Of a DNA stretch of 18,635 nucleotides, positions 6,154-13,223 are shown one piece after another. The position numbers were made by a program, and so were the translations under genes. The stretch comes from Desulfofustis sp. (GTDB lineage Bacteria > Desulfobacterota > Desulfobulbia > Desulfobulbales > Desulfocapsaceae): NCBI GenBank assembly GCA_030145365.1, contig JAQYVS010000136.1, forward strand, positions 1 to 18,635, read 5' to 3'. Under the pieces are notes generated by a model. That model was not told the origin of the DNA. It saw only the letters and a program-made list of their open reading frames with translations, and ran no database searches. The stretch's first letter is position 1, and each line of letters starts with the position of its first letter.

Positions 6154-6864
6154 ATGAGTTATTCCATCACCCCGCTTTTAACCGGAGTCAGAAATCCCGA
6201 CCAGGGTATTATGACTTACCAGCAAGGCTATGGAACCGCTATCTGGCTGCCCATTTGGGCTTTTCTGGTTCGAGGAGCAGAAAACAATATATTGGTCGAC
6301 ACCGGACTCGACGAAAATGAGCTGATTACCCCGTCAGGTTTTCTTGAAGAAACCGGCATGGAACCAAAGAGCATCATCGAGTGCCTGGCAGAACAATCTC
6401 TGAATCCAGAAGACATTGACATTGTCATCAATACCCATCTGCACGATGACCATTGCGGCAACAATGCGCTTTTCACTCGGGCCACCTTTTACGCCCATAA
6501 GGATGAAGTAGCCTTTTGCAGGAATCCGCACCCACTGGATCATAGGTACGACGACTATTTTATTGAGCAGATCAGTTTCACAGAGATCGACAAAGATCTA
6601 GAGATATTACCCGGCCTTTCAGTGGTCTATATGCCGGGTCATACCGTTGGCACGCTGAGCGTGGAGGTTGAAACAGTCCAGGGAATTGCTGTTATTACCG
6701 GATTTTGCTGCAATAGTAAGAACTTTCCGGCAAATGGACCAGCCGTCTGTCCCGGCGTTCATGTTGATGCCCTGAAAGCCTGGGATTCCATACAGAAGGT
6801 CAAGAACTCCGGTCACACGATTCTCCCCATGCACGAGCTGAGCTTACGGCCAATCCCCGCCTGA
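6154..6864 (+). CDS. metallo-beta-lactamase-fold hydrolase, N-acyl-homoserine-lactonase-like family
   Basis: A 236-residue protein without signal peptide. The zinc-binding signature THLHDDHCGN gives H95, H97, D99 and H100. Further ligands are H163 in MPGHTVG and H227 in LPMHE. The bridging Asp, expected after the beta strand near residue 182, is replaced: the sequence reads ITGFCCN where relatives have a GD motif. The same GFCC pattern recurs, as I remember it, in a branch annotated as N-acyl homoserine lactonase family, so it may define a one-metal or differently coordinated subfamily rather than a dead enzyme. The true substrate is unknown; lactone, thioester or phosphodiester hydrolysis are all possible. 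GGAGA seven bases before ATG 6154 supports the start. It is monocistronic and converges on the walJ-like gene 26 bp away. Confidence 0.82.
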   Translation: MSYSITPLLTGVRNPDQGIMTYQQGYGTAIWLPIWAFLVRGAENNILVDTGLDENELITPSGFLEETGMEPKSIIECLAEQSLNPEDIDIVINTHLHDDHCGNNALFTRATFYAHKDEVAFCRNPHPLDHRYDDYFIEQISFTEIDKDLEILPGLSVVYMPGHTVGTLSVEVETVQGIAVITGFCCNSKNFPANGPAVCPGVHVDALKAWDSIQKVKNSGHTILPMHELSLRPIPA

Positions 6865-6890
6865 GCAAACGCTGACGTTACAATATTATA

Positions 6891-7670
6891 TCAAGTCTTC
6901 AACTCGAATAAGTTGGTAGGAATCTGCTGGTTTGAAATGTCGAGAGCTGAAGTATCCACTTTGTCGGTCATTACCCGAACAGCTTCATGGTAGGCAATTT
7001 CAGGCAGATTGTTTGTTTCACTTAAATGAGCAAGAACCACCCGCTGCAATTTTTCGTGGATGATTTCGTTTAGCAGGTTGGCACCGTCTCCGTTTGACAG
7101 ATGCCCCTGGTTTGAGTTCACCCGCTGCTTTAATGAAGGCGGATAGGGACCGTTTTTCAACATTTCCGGATCGTGATTGAACTCAAGAACCAGACCGTCG
7201 CAACCGCTGAGACGGCGACTGATCAAACGCGTACCGATTCCTGTATCAGTGCAGACGCCAAGACTTCTGGTACCATTGGAAACAACAAAACCAACCGGAT
7301 CCGCAGTATCGTGGGAAATCGCAAATGAACGGACAACGATATCCTGAAAATCAGTTTGGTCACCAGTCTGAAATTCACATCGTTTAAAAAGTTTGCCAAG
7401 CGTTTGTTTGCCACCGTGAAATGTTCCTTTATTGGCAAAAACCGGAATTTTACAACGTCTGGACATCACCCCAACCCCACTGATATGATCGCGGTGTTCA
7501 TGGGTAACGAAAATGGCTTTTAGACAGGAGATGTCTCTATCGATCTGAGCCAGCCGTGATGCTATTTCTTTGCCTGAAAAACCGCCATCAATCAATATTG
7601 CAGTGGTTCCACATTCAACAAAGACGCAATTTCCCTTGCTGCCACTTCCCAGAACGGAAAAACGCATCAT
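6891..7670 (-). CDS. MBL-fold hydrolase of the YycJ/WalJ family
   Basis: A 259-residue cytosolic metallohydrolase. It opens with FSVLGSGSKGN (residues 4-14), the hallmark of the YycJ/WalJ group, then THEHRDHI (H57, H59, D61, H62) as the dinuclear metal site, FAISHDTADP (H120), CTDTG with the bridging D142, LEFNHD (H166), and LAHLSETNN near the C-terminus. Family members are putative 5'-exonucleases tied to DNA replication or repair and, in Firmicutes, to the WalKR locus; no WalKR genes are seen here, so the role is open. The ATG at 7670 overlaps the dut stop by four bases and GGGGTG lies just upstream. The second Met (7667) is an equal alternative. Coupling to dut hints at a nucleotide or DNA maintenance job. 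Confidence 0.88.
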   Translation of the reverse strand: MMRFSVLGSGSKGNCVFVECGTTAILIDGGFSGKEIASRLAQIDRDISCLKAIFVTHEHRDHISGVGVMSRRCKIPVFANKGTFHGGKQTLGKLFKRCEFQTGDQTDFQDIVVRSFAISHDTADPVGFVVSNGTRSLGVCTDTGIGTRLISRRLSGCDGLVLEFNHDPEMLKNGPYPPSLKQRVNSNQGHLSNGDGANLLNEIIHEKLQRVVLAHLSETNNLPEIAYHEAVRVMTDKVDTSALDISNQQIPTNLFELKT

Positions 7671-8122
7671 TGCACCCCGGTATGCCCGAATCCGCCGCTT
7701 CCCCGATCGGTCGTATCAAGTTCTGCAACAACCCTGAGCTCTGCTTTCACAACAGGCGCAACAACCAGTTGGGCAATGCGGTCACCTCTTCTGATGGTTA
7801 CCGGGTCATGTCCGAGGTTTATAAGTGAAACTTTAACCTCGCCACGATAATCAGAATCAATCGTTCCTGGGGTGTTGGGAAGTGAGATCCCATGTTTTAC
7901 CGCCAGCCCACTGCGCGGCCGTACCTGAATCTCGTAACCTTCGGGAATAGCCACGGCAAAACCTGTTGGTATCAAACTGCGGGCACCTGGATCGAGGGTA
8001 CATTCCTGCTCTATAGCTGCACAAATATCCATTCCGGATGATCCCGGCGTTTCGTAAGACGGCAAGGCAAGATCAGCTGTTGCTTCAGGATCAAGCCACC
8101 TAAATGCTATGGTAAGAGTCAT
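7667..8122 (-). CDS. dut: deoxyuridine 5'-triphosphate nucleotidohydrolase (dUTPase)
   Basis: A 151-residue homotrimeric-type dUTPase, the usual length. It hydrolyses dUTP to dUMP and pyrophosphate, keeping uracil out of DNA and supplying dUMP for thymidylate synthesis. All five conserved motifs are visible: SSGMD (28-32), PRSGLA (69-74), GTIDSDYRGEV with the catalytic Asp (86-96), RRGDRIAQLV (111-120) and the C-terminal lid RGSGGFGHTG (140-149). AAGGA lies nine bases upstream of ATG 8122. The gene overlaps the downstream walJ-like gene by four bases and starts just after a strong terminator at 8138-8171, so it needs read-through from pnp or a promoter within pnp. Confidence 0.97.
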   Translation of the reverse strand: MTLTIAFRWLDPEATADLALPSYETPGSSGMDICAAIEQECTLDPGARSLIPTGFAVAIPEGYEIQVRPRSGLAVKHGISLPNTPGTIDSDYRGEVKVSLINLGHDPVTIRRGDRIAQLVVAPVVKAELRVVAELDTTDRGSGGFGHTGVQ

Positions 8123-8137
8123 CGCAGAAATCCTTAA

Positions 8138-8171
8138 ACAAAAAAAGCCGACTGTTTTACCAGCCGGCTTT
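8138..8171 (-). terminator. Rho-independent terminator after pnp
   Basis: On the minus strand AAAGCCG (8171-8165) pairs with CGGCTTT (8150-8144), extended by an inner CTG/CAG pairing after one mismatch, with a six-base loop, and is followed by a run of T (8146-8141). It lies 20 bp past the pnp stop and ends about 16 bp before the dut start. Confidence 0.85.
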
Positions 8172-8190
8172 ATACTCAGTTACTCATGAT

Positions 8191-10269
8191 CTAGTCTTTC
8201 AGAAGTGCTTTTCGACTTAAGCGGATACGTCCACGGCCATCGATTTCCAGCACTTTTACTTCCAGTTCATCACCTTCGTTGACGATATCTGTCACCTTGT
8301 TGACCCGGCTTGTATCAAGTTCGGAAATATGAACAAGACCGTCGGTTCCCGGTAAAATTTCGACAAAGGCACCAAAGTCCTTAATGGTTTTGACAACTCC
8401 TTTGTAAGTAGCGCCAACTTCAGGTTGTGCGGTGATAGTCTTGATTCGGTCCATCAACTCGTCAAAGCCGGCACCGTTCGAGGTAAAGATTTTGACCTGA
8501 CCGCTGTCATCCACTTCAATCTTGGCATCATATTCAGCCGACAATTCTTTGATAATTTTGCCGCCGGGGCCAATGATATCCCTGATCTTATCGGGGCTGA
8601 TCTGGTGAGTATGGTACTTAGGCGCGTAGTCGGAAATCTCGGTACGAACCGTGGCTATACCTTTTTCCATCTCGCCGAGGATATGGAGCCGACCCGCTTT
8701 TGCCTGTTGAAGCGCTTTACCCATGATATCCCGATCGACACCATCAATCTTGATATCCATTTGCAGAGAGGTGATACCCTCAGCGGTACCGACAACCTTA
8801 AAATCCATATCGCCCAGGTGATCTTCATCCCCGAGAATGTCGGAGAGGATTACCACGTTGTCATCCTCTTTGATCAAGCCCATGGCAATACCTGATACCG
8901 GGGCAGAAATCGGCACGCCGGCATCCATTAACGCCATACTGGCTCCACACACGGTTGCCATCGAAGATGAGCCATTCGATTCCAAAACTTCTGATACCAC
9001 CCTGATCGAATAGGGAAAGGTATCAACATCGGGCAGAACGCCTTCAACACCACGCCTGGCAAGGTTCCCGTGGCCGATATCTCTTCTGGAGGGTCCGCTT
9101 AACCTGCGGACTTCACCGACACAGAACGGCGGGAAATTATAGTGCAGCATAAAGCGCATGTGCTCTTCACCGCCAAGGGTTTCAATACGTTGCCGATCCC
9201 GCTCACTTCCCAGTGTTGCGGTGACCAGACTCTGGGTCTCGCCACGGGTGAACAGGGCAGAGCCATGGGTTCTAGGAAGATATTTGGCCTCGCAGCTTAT
9301 CGGACGAATTTGATCGAAACTCCTCCCGTCAATGCGTTTTGATTCCTTGACGATTTTTCCACGCATCAAAGTTTTTCGATATTTGGAAAGAAGCTCTCCA
9401 ACGTCTTTTCTCCGTTCGCCTTCCGGATCAAGCTCGGTATTGACCTTATTCTTGAGTTCGTCATATTTCTTACCACGTTCAAGTTTGTCCACAGTGGAGA
9501 CAACGACATCCATCTCCGGTCCTGCGCAGTCAACAACCTTGTTGTACAGTTCTTCATCAAATTGTGGAGGCTCAACGACTCGTTTTTCTTTACCACAGGC
9601 TGCCTGAAGTTCTTTCTGAACTGCAATAAGCGGCTGCAGGTTTTCAAAGGCATAAAAAATCGCCTCGAGCACAACGTCTTCGCTCAGGGCATCGGTTTTG
9701 CCTTCAACCATAACCACAGCTTTTTCAGTACAGGCAACCACCAGGTCCAGGGCAGATTCCTCCAGCTCTGGAATTGTTGGGTTCATCACATAATTGCCAT
9801 CAATATACCCTACCCGGCCACCTGCCACCGGACCGGCAAACGGAATATCGGATAGAGTCAGAGCACAGCTTGCTCCGATCAGAGCCAGCATGTCCGGAGC
9901 GTTCTCCTGATCAGCCGAATAGACCGAGGCGATTACCTGGGTCTCAGCACTATAGCCGTCGGCAAAAAGCGGGCGCATCGGTCGATCGATAATCCTACAG
10001 GTCAGAACCTCGCTCTCGCTTGGCCTGCCGATTTCCCGCCTGAAATAGTTTCCAGGGATTCTGCCGACTGAAGCCAGTTTCTCCTGATATTCAATGGTTA
10101 ACGGAAGAAAGCCCAGCTCCGGCTTATTGACTTTGTCGCCAACCGCCGTAACCAGTACAAGCGTATCTCCGCTTCTAACGAGGACCGATCCTGATGCTTG
10201 TTTGGCTAGCTTGCCTGTTTCGATGGAAATTGAATGTGCACCGATCTTAACCTCAACTTTTTTACTCAT
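8191..10269 (-). CDS. pnp: polyribonucleotide nucleotidyltransferase (PNPase)
   Basis: A 692-residue phosphorolytic 3'-5' exoribonuclease, trimeric and a core part of RNA degradation. Two RNase PH-like halves are visible: the first with GRIPGNYFRREIGRPSE near residue 75, the second with the catalytic segment DEDHLGDMDFKVVGT near residue 480. They are followed by a KH domain (ISPDKIRDIIGPGGKI, from residue 557, GPGG 567-570) and an S1 domain (GATYKGVVKTIKDFGAFVEI, about 619-688). I placed the start at ATG 10269 because GGAGA lies five bases upstream and MSKKVEVKIG is the family's normal beginning; an ATG eight codons earlier lacks these. It follows rpsO after about 345 bp containing two hairpins (separate entries), which suggests control through leader processing. 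A terminator closes the gene. Confidence 0.97.
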   Translation of the reverse strand: MSKKVEVKIGAHSISIETGKLAKQASGSVLVRSGDTLVLVTAVGDKVNKPELGFLPLTIEYQEKLASVGRIPGNYFRREIGRPSESEVLTCRIIDRPMRPLFADGYSAETQVIASVYSADQENAPDMLALIGASCALTLSDIPFAGPVAGGRVGYIDGNYVMNPTIPELEESALDLVVACTEKAVVMVEGKTDALSEDVVLEAIFYAFENLQPLIAVQKELQAACGKEKRVVEPPQFDEELYNKVVDCAGPEMDVVVSTVDKLERGKKYDELKNKVNTELDPEGERRKDVGELLSKYRKTLMRGKIVKESKRIDGRSFDQIRPISCEAKYLPRTHGSALFTRGETQSLVTATLGSERDRQRIETLGGEEHMRFMLHYNFPPFCVGEVRRLSGPSRRDIGHGNLARRGVEGVLPDVDTFPYSIRVVSEVLESNGSSSMATVCGASMALMDAGVPISAPVSGIAMGLIKEDDNVVILSDILGDEDHLGDMDFKVVGTAEGITSLQMDIKIDGVDRDIMGKALQQAKAGRLHILGEMEKGIATVRTEISDYAPKYHTHQISPDKIRDIIGPGGKIIKELSAEYDAKIEVDDSGQVKIFTSNGAGFDELMDRIKTITAQPEVGATYKGVVKTIKDFGAFVEILPGTDGLVHISELDTSRVNKVTDIVNEGDELEVKVLEIDGRGRIRLSRKALLKD

Positions 10270-10282
10270 AATTTCTCCAAAT

Positions 10283-10305
10283 GCGGGCCGCACTTACGGC
10301 TCCGC
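10283..10305 (-). promoter_or_regulatory. hairpin just upstream of the pnp ribosome-binding site
   Basis: In the pnp leader, GCGGAGCCG pairs with CGGCCCGC around the loop TAAGTG, giving eight GC-rich pairs with one bulged A. It ends about five bases before the GGAGA of pnp. Its position suits control of translation or RNA processing. Confidence 0.4.
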
Positions 10306-10474
10306 TCATGTACGACCGGATTATCCACCAGTCGATTTTAACTACAAAAATTAGATAGCATACTCTAATCACTTAACCATTCCGCCCTATTGCAGAACAG
10401 CTTTAGACCCAATGAACCTTGTCCAAAGAGTCTTATTACTTTATCACTACCGACATCACAGGAAAGAAGAGCAC

Positions 10475-10522
10475 TTCCGGACGGCGTTCAGCCTCATTGT
10501 TTGACGGCTTTACCGTCCGGAA
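10475..10522 (-). promoter_or_regulatory. 10-bp perfect hairpin in the rpsO-pnp gap (possible RNase processing site)
   Basis: TTCCGGACGG (10475-10484) and CCGTCCGGAA (10513-10522) form a perfect 10-bp stem with a 28-nt loop in the transcript. No T-run follows on the minus strand, so it is not a standard terminator. In E. coli the pnp leader carries an RNase III-cut stem used for PNPase autoregulation, and this could be a functional counterpart. Other weak elements in the same 345-bp gap are AGACATGAATGTCT (10591-10604), GGTCC/GGACC (10556-10574, with a T-rich tail) and ATTAGA/TCTAAT followed by five T (10344-10369), which could act as leaky terminators. Confidence 0.4.
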
Positions 10523-10615
10523 TAAGAGTTTGTCTGGGGAACACAAAAGAAATGCGGTCCATTGCAACGGGACCAATCCTGAACAGTGATAGACATGAAT
10601 GTCTGTCAGGCAGGC

Positions 10616-10885
10616 CTACTTACGTATACCCAGTTCTTTGATCAGGTCTCTGTATTTGTTGATGTCTTTTTTCCTGAGATAATCGAGTAGACTCCTACGC
10701 TGTCCAACCAGTTTCAGCAATCCCTGACGAGAGTGATGATCCTTTTGGTGGACTTTAAAATGCTCTGTCAGATACTCGATTCTGTCGGTTAAAAGTGCAA
10801 TCTGGACTTCAGATGAACCGGTATCAGACTCATGGACTTTGAATTTTTCAATTATCTCATTTTTTTTAACCACTGATTGTGCCAC
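10616..10885 (-). CDS. rpsO: 30S ribosomal protein S15
   Basis: An 89-residue small-subunit protein, the standard S15 length. It binds 16S rRNA helices early in 30S assembly. The family core is clear: DTGSSEVQIALLTDRI (21-36), EHFKVHQKDHHSRQGL and VGQRRSLLDYLRKKD. The start codon is GTG. Two GTG codons are adjacent (10888 and 10885), and GGAGG lies six bases upstream of the second, giving better spacing and the canonical length, so I chose 10885. The gene sits between truB and pnp in the common order truB-rpsO-pnp, with its own candidate promoter in the 112-bp gap from truB. Confidence 0.96.
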   Translation of the reverse strand: MAQSVVKKNEIIEKFKVHESDTGSSEVQIALLTDRIEYLTEHFKVHQKDHHSRQGLLKLVGQRRSLLDYLRKKDINKYRDLIKELGIRK

Positions 10886-10925
10886 CACAAACCTCCATAT
10901 CTTTCAAAACACTCTTTTTCTTTTT

Positions 10926-10955
10926 ACTATAATGCACTCAATGCACACCAGGCAA
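10926..10955 (-). promoter_or_regulatory. candidate rpsO promoter
   Basis: On the minus strand TTGCCT (10955-10950) and TATAGT (10931-10926, 5 of 6 matches) are separated by 18 bp, placing the start near 10920 and leaving a leader of about 35 nt before the rpsO start. This would let rpsO-pnp be made independently of the upstream nusA-infB operon. Confidence 0.4.
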
Positions 10956-10997
10956 TGAGTTATATTATCCCTATCGACAATATCACGCGCCGATGTA

Positions 10998-11774
10998 TCA
11001 ACTCGAACAGGGTATACTATCCATTCCTTTAGAAGATTGCAATAGTTTCTGCACATCACCCACTGCTAAGATGTTGTTTCGTATCAAATCTGCTTTGTTA
11101 TCATCGTAGAAGTCGGTTCCGGAAACACTGTGCTCAACTGAGAAAAACCCGCTTTTAGTTCTGCGAAGCGATGTAAGATAGGCTCCACAGCCAAGCGTTG
11201 CGCCAATGTCAGCTGCAAGACTCCTGATATAGGTCCCCTTGCTGCACCTGACTAACAGGTCGATCGACGGTTTTTCGTCAGTGATCGATATTCTCCGGTC
11301 GAGCCAGTCAAGTTGATGAATTGTGATTTTCCGCGGTTCTTTCTCTATTGTTATACCTTTACGGGCATAATGGTAGAGCGGCTTTCCTTTATGCTTAAGC
11401 GCCGAATACTGCGGCGGTGTCTGCAATATCTCCCCTCGAAAACCGGTCAGAGCAGATTCGACTTCTGTTTCGTCTATACCTGCCGGCGAATCGCCATAAC
11501 TCACTTCACCTTCCGGGTCCAGTGTTGTTGACACCTGCCCCAGTCTCATTGTGGCCAGATATTCTTTTTCACCGCCCATAAATCCTTCAATCAGTCTGGT
11601 CGCGGGACGTCCGATGCAGATAACCAACAGGCCGGTGGCAAAAGGATCCAAGGTTCCCGCATGACCTACCTTCTTAATGCCAAATACCCGGCGAACGGCC
11701 CTTACCATGTCAAAAGAGGTTTTTCCAGCCGGTTTGTCAACTAACAAAACACCAGCATCATATTCCGACGTCAT
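10998..11774 (-). CDS. truB: tRNA pseudouridine(55) synthase
   Basis: A 258-residue enzyme that isomerises U55 in the T-loop of most tRNAs. The catalytic motif GHAGTLDPFATGLL (37-50) contains D43. Also seen are the opening VLLVDKPAGKTSF (9-21), PPQYSALKHKGKPLYHYARKG, and CSKGTYIRSLAADIG of the family core. The protein is shorter than the E. coli enzyme and ends soon after the catalytic domain, so it has little or no C-terminal PUA-like domain. It begins 27 bp after nrnA on the same strand. No strong Shine-Dalgarno sequence precedes ATG 11774, so translation may depend partly on nrnA read-through. Confidence 0.96.
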   Translation of the reverse strand: MTSEYDAGVLLVDKPAGKTSFDMVRAVRRVFGIKKVGHAGTLDPFATGLLVICIGRPATRLIEGFMGGEKEYLATMRLGQVSTTLDPEGEVSYGDSPAGIDETEVESALTGFRGEILQTPPQYSALKHKGKPLYHYARKGITIEKEPRKITIHQLDWLDRRISITDEKPSIDLLVRCSKGTYIRSLAADIGATLGCGAYLTSLRRTKSGFFSVEHSVSGTDFYDDNKADLIRNNILAVGDVQKLLQSSKGMDSIPCSS

Positions 11775-11801
11775 GTTGTAGTAGGATAAGAGCAGGGCTT
11801 G

Positions 11802-12797
11802 CTACACGTGTGTATCAAGACCGTTTCTCAAGGCAGGTTGAAGTTTCTTACGGACCGAATCGATTGTTTCACTGGGAAAACGACAGCCGGCGGCATTGCG
11901 GTGTCCACCGCCTCCGAATTTTTTAGCAATCTGAGCCACATTACATTCACCTTTAGCTCGAAGACTCACTGACACAACGTCATTCTTGGTCTCTTTCAGA
12001 AAAGCCGCCACTTTCACCGATCGAATAGATCGGGCATACTCTATAAATCCTTCAACATCCTGAGCTACGGCGCCGCTCCGATGAAACATCTCCCTGGTTA
12101 CATGAATAAAGGCAAGGTGATCATCCTCACATACATCCAGGGTTCCTAAGACCAACTCCATTAATCTCAGCCGTTGCGCACTATAATTATCATAAATAAA
12201 ACCAGACACATAATCCGGCTTAATTCCGCTTTCAACAAGTCTGGCCATGATCTCAAAAGTTCTCGCCCCGGTACATTCATAACGAAACGAACCGGTATCG
12301 GTGGCAATGGCCACATAGATTGCAAAAGCTCCATTAAAGCTGGGAGTTTCACCGAGGGCAGTACATATTTCATACACCATTTCACCGGTCGAACTGCGTT
12401 TCGGATCAACCCAGCGATAATCTCCAAAATTGCTGTGGGAAAGGTGATGATCGATCACCAGAAACGGATGGATGGTCAGCATTTGATTTTTCCGCCTGCC
12501 AATCCGTTCAGCCTCACCGCAATCAAGGGCAATTGCGCAGAGATCTGTGCCGGCCTCACTGATAAATTGCTGCAGGTTATCGAAATCAGGGTCAGTTCTA
12601 CCGATATCCGGAAAAAAATCGTATAGATGTGAAATTGGTTCGTCGATGTAGGCAAAAACCCGCTTGCCCATACGTTTCAGAATATCTGCGAGGGCCAGTA
12701 ATGAACCGATGGCGTCCCCGTCCGGCTGGACATGGGTCATCAGAACGAAGTGCTCGTGCTCCCTGATAGATTCAAGTATTTTCTGAGGAATTTCCAT
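11802..12797 (-). CDS. nrnA: DHH/DHHA1-family bifunctional oligoribonuclease/PAP phosphatase
   Basis: A 331-residue cytosolic phosphoesterase. DHH motifs are visible: THVQPDGDAIGS (21-32), LDCGE (91-95) and VIDHHLSHSNFGD (114-126) for the two Mn ions. The C-terminal DHHA1 RNA-binding domain ends with GGGGHRNAAGC near residue 300. NrnA degrades very short RNAs and dephosphorylates 3'-phosphoadenosine 5'-phosphate. The latter would be relevant to sulfate-assimilating organisms, but I infer the activity from the family only. I placed the start at ATG 12797, which AGGTGA precedes by about five bases; an ATG ten codons earlier lies deeper in rbfA without a site. The gene overlaps rbfA by 26 bp, suggesting coupled translation. 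The rbfA-nrnA-truB order is widespread. Confidence 0.93.
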   Translation of the reverse strand: MEIPQKILESIREHEHFVLMTHVQPDGDAIGSLLALADILKRMGKRVFAYIDEPISHLYDFFPDIGRTDPDFDNLQQFISEAGTDLCAIALDCGEAERIGRRKNQMLTIHPFLVIDHHLSHSNFGDYRWVDPKRSSTGEMVYEICTALGETPSFNGAFAIYVAIATDTGSFRYECTGARTFEIMARLVESGIKPDYVSGFIYDNYSAQRLRLMELVLGTLDVCEDDHLAFIHVTREMFHRSGAVAQDVEGFIEYARSIRSVKVAAFLKETKNDVVSVSLRAKGECNVAQIAKKFGGGGHRNAAGCRFPSETIDSVRKKLQPALRNGLDTHV

Positions 12798-13209
12798 CAC
12801 GGTCACCTCTCTCCCTGGCGATGTCATCCAACAATCTTTCTATCTTCTCTACCTTTTCCACTTCCTCATCATACCAGAAACGAAGCTCGGGGGTAAACCG
12901 CAGATTTAGGGTTTTAGCCAGATGACTGCGCATAAAACCGGCCGCTTTGCTCAGGCTTTTGCTTGCCTTGCCGATCCCGCCTTTCCCCTGGAGCAGGGTA
13001 TAGTAAATTTTGGCATGACGTAAATCGTCGGTGAGTTCAACCCTGCTGATTGTCAGGGACTGCAACTGAGGATCTCGGACACGTTGAACAAGGAGTACCG
13101 ACAGCTCGTTTTTTATCACATCCGCAACGCGGGAAGCCCGCTTCGGGGGCTCGGAGCGCTGCCCTCCAAGTGATTCCAGTTCCTGTTTCGGGTGCCAGTG
13201 TTCAACCAT
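12772..13209 (-). CDS. rbfA: 30S ribosome-binding factor A
   Basis: A 145-residue KH-like factor that binds the 30S subunit and helps late maturation of the 16S rRNA 5' end. Family signs are RASRVADVIKNELSVLL (24-40), VRDPQLQSLTISRVELTDDLRHAKIYY and LAKTLNLRFTPELRFWYDE. The first 20 residues and the acidic tail ending DRDGNSSENT are variable. AGGA lies nine bases before ATG 13209. It is 14 bp downstream of infB and overlaps nrnA by 26 bp, so all belong to one operon. Confidence 0.95.
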   Translation of the reverse strand: MVEHWHPKQELESLGGQRSEPPKRASRVADVIKNELSVLLVQRVRDPQLQSLTISRVELTDDLRHAKIYYTLLQGKGGIGKASKSLSKAAGFMRSHLAKTLNLRFTPELRFWYDEEVEKVEKIERLLDDIARERGDRDGNSSENT

Positions 13210-13223
13210 GATTAACGATCCTG

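Noticed and set aside
8425..8895. Plus-strand 156-codon frame opposite pnp
   Set aside because: It lies entirely inside the conserved PNPase gene and encodes nothing recognisable.
10886..10888. GTG at 10888 as the rpsO start (90 residues)
   Set aside because: It lies only three bases from GGAGG. The next GTG has proper spacing and gives the standard 89-residue S15.
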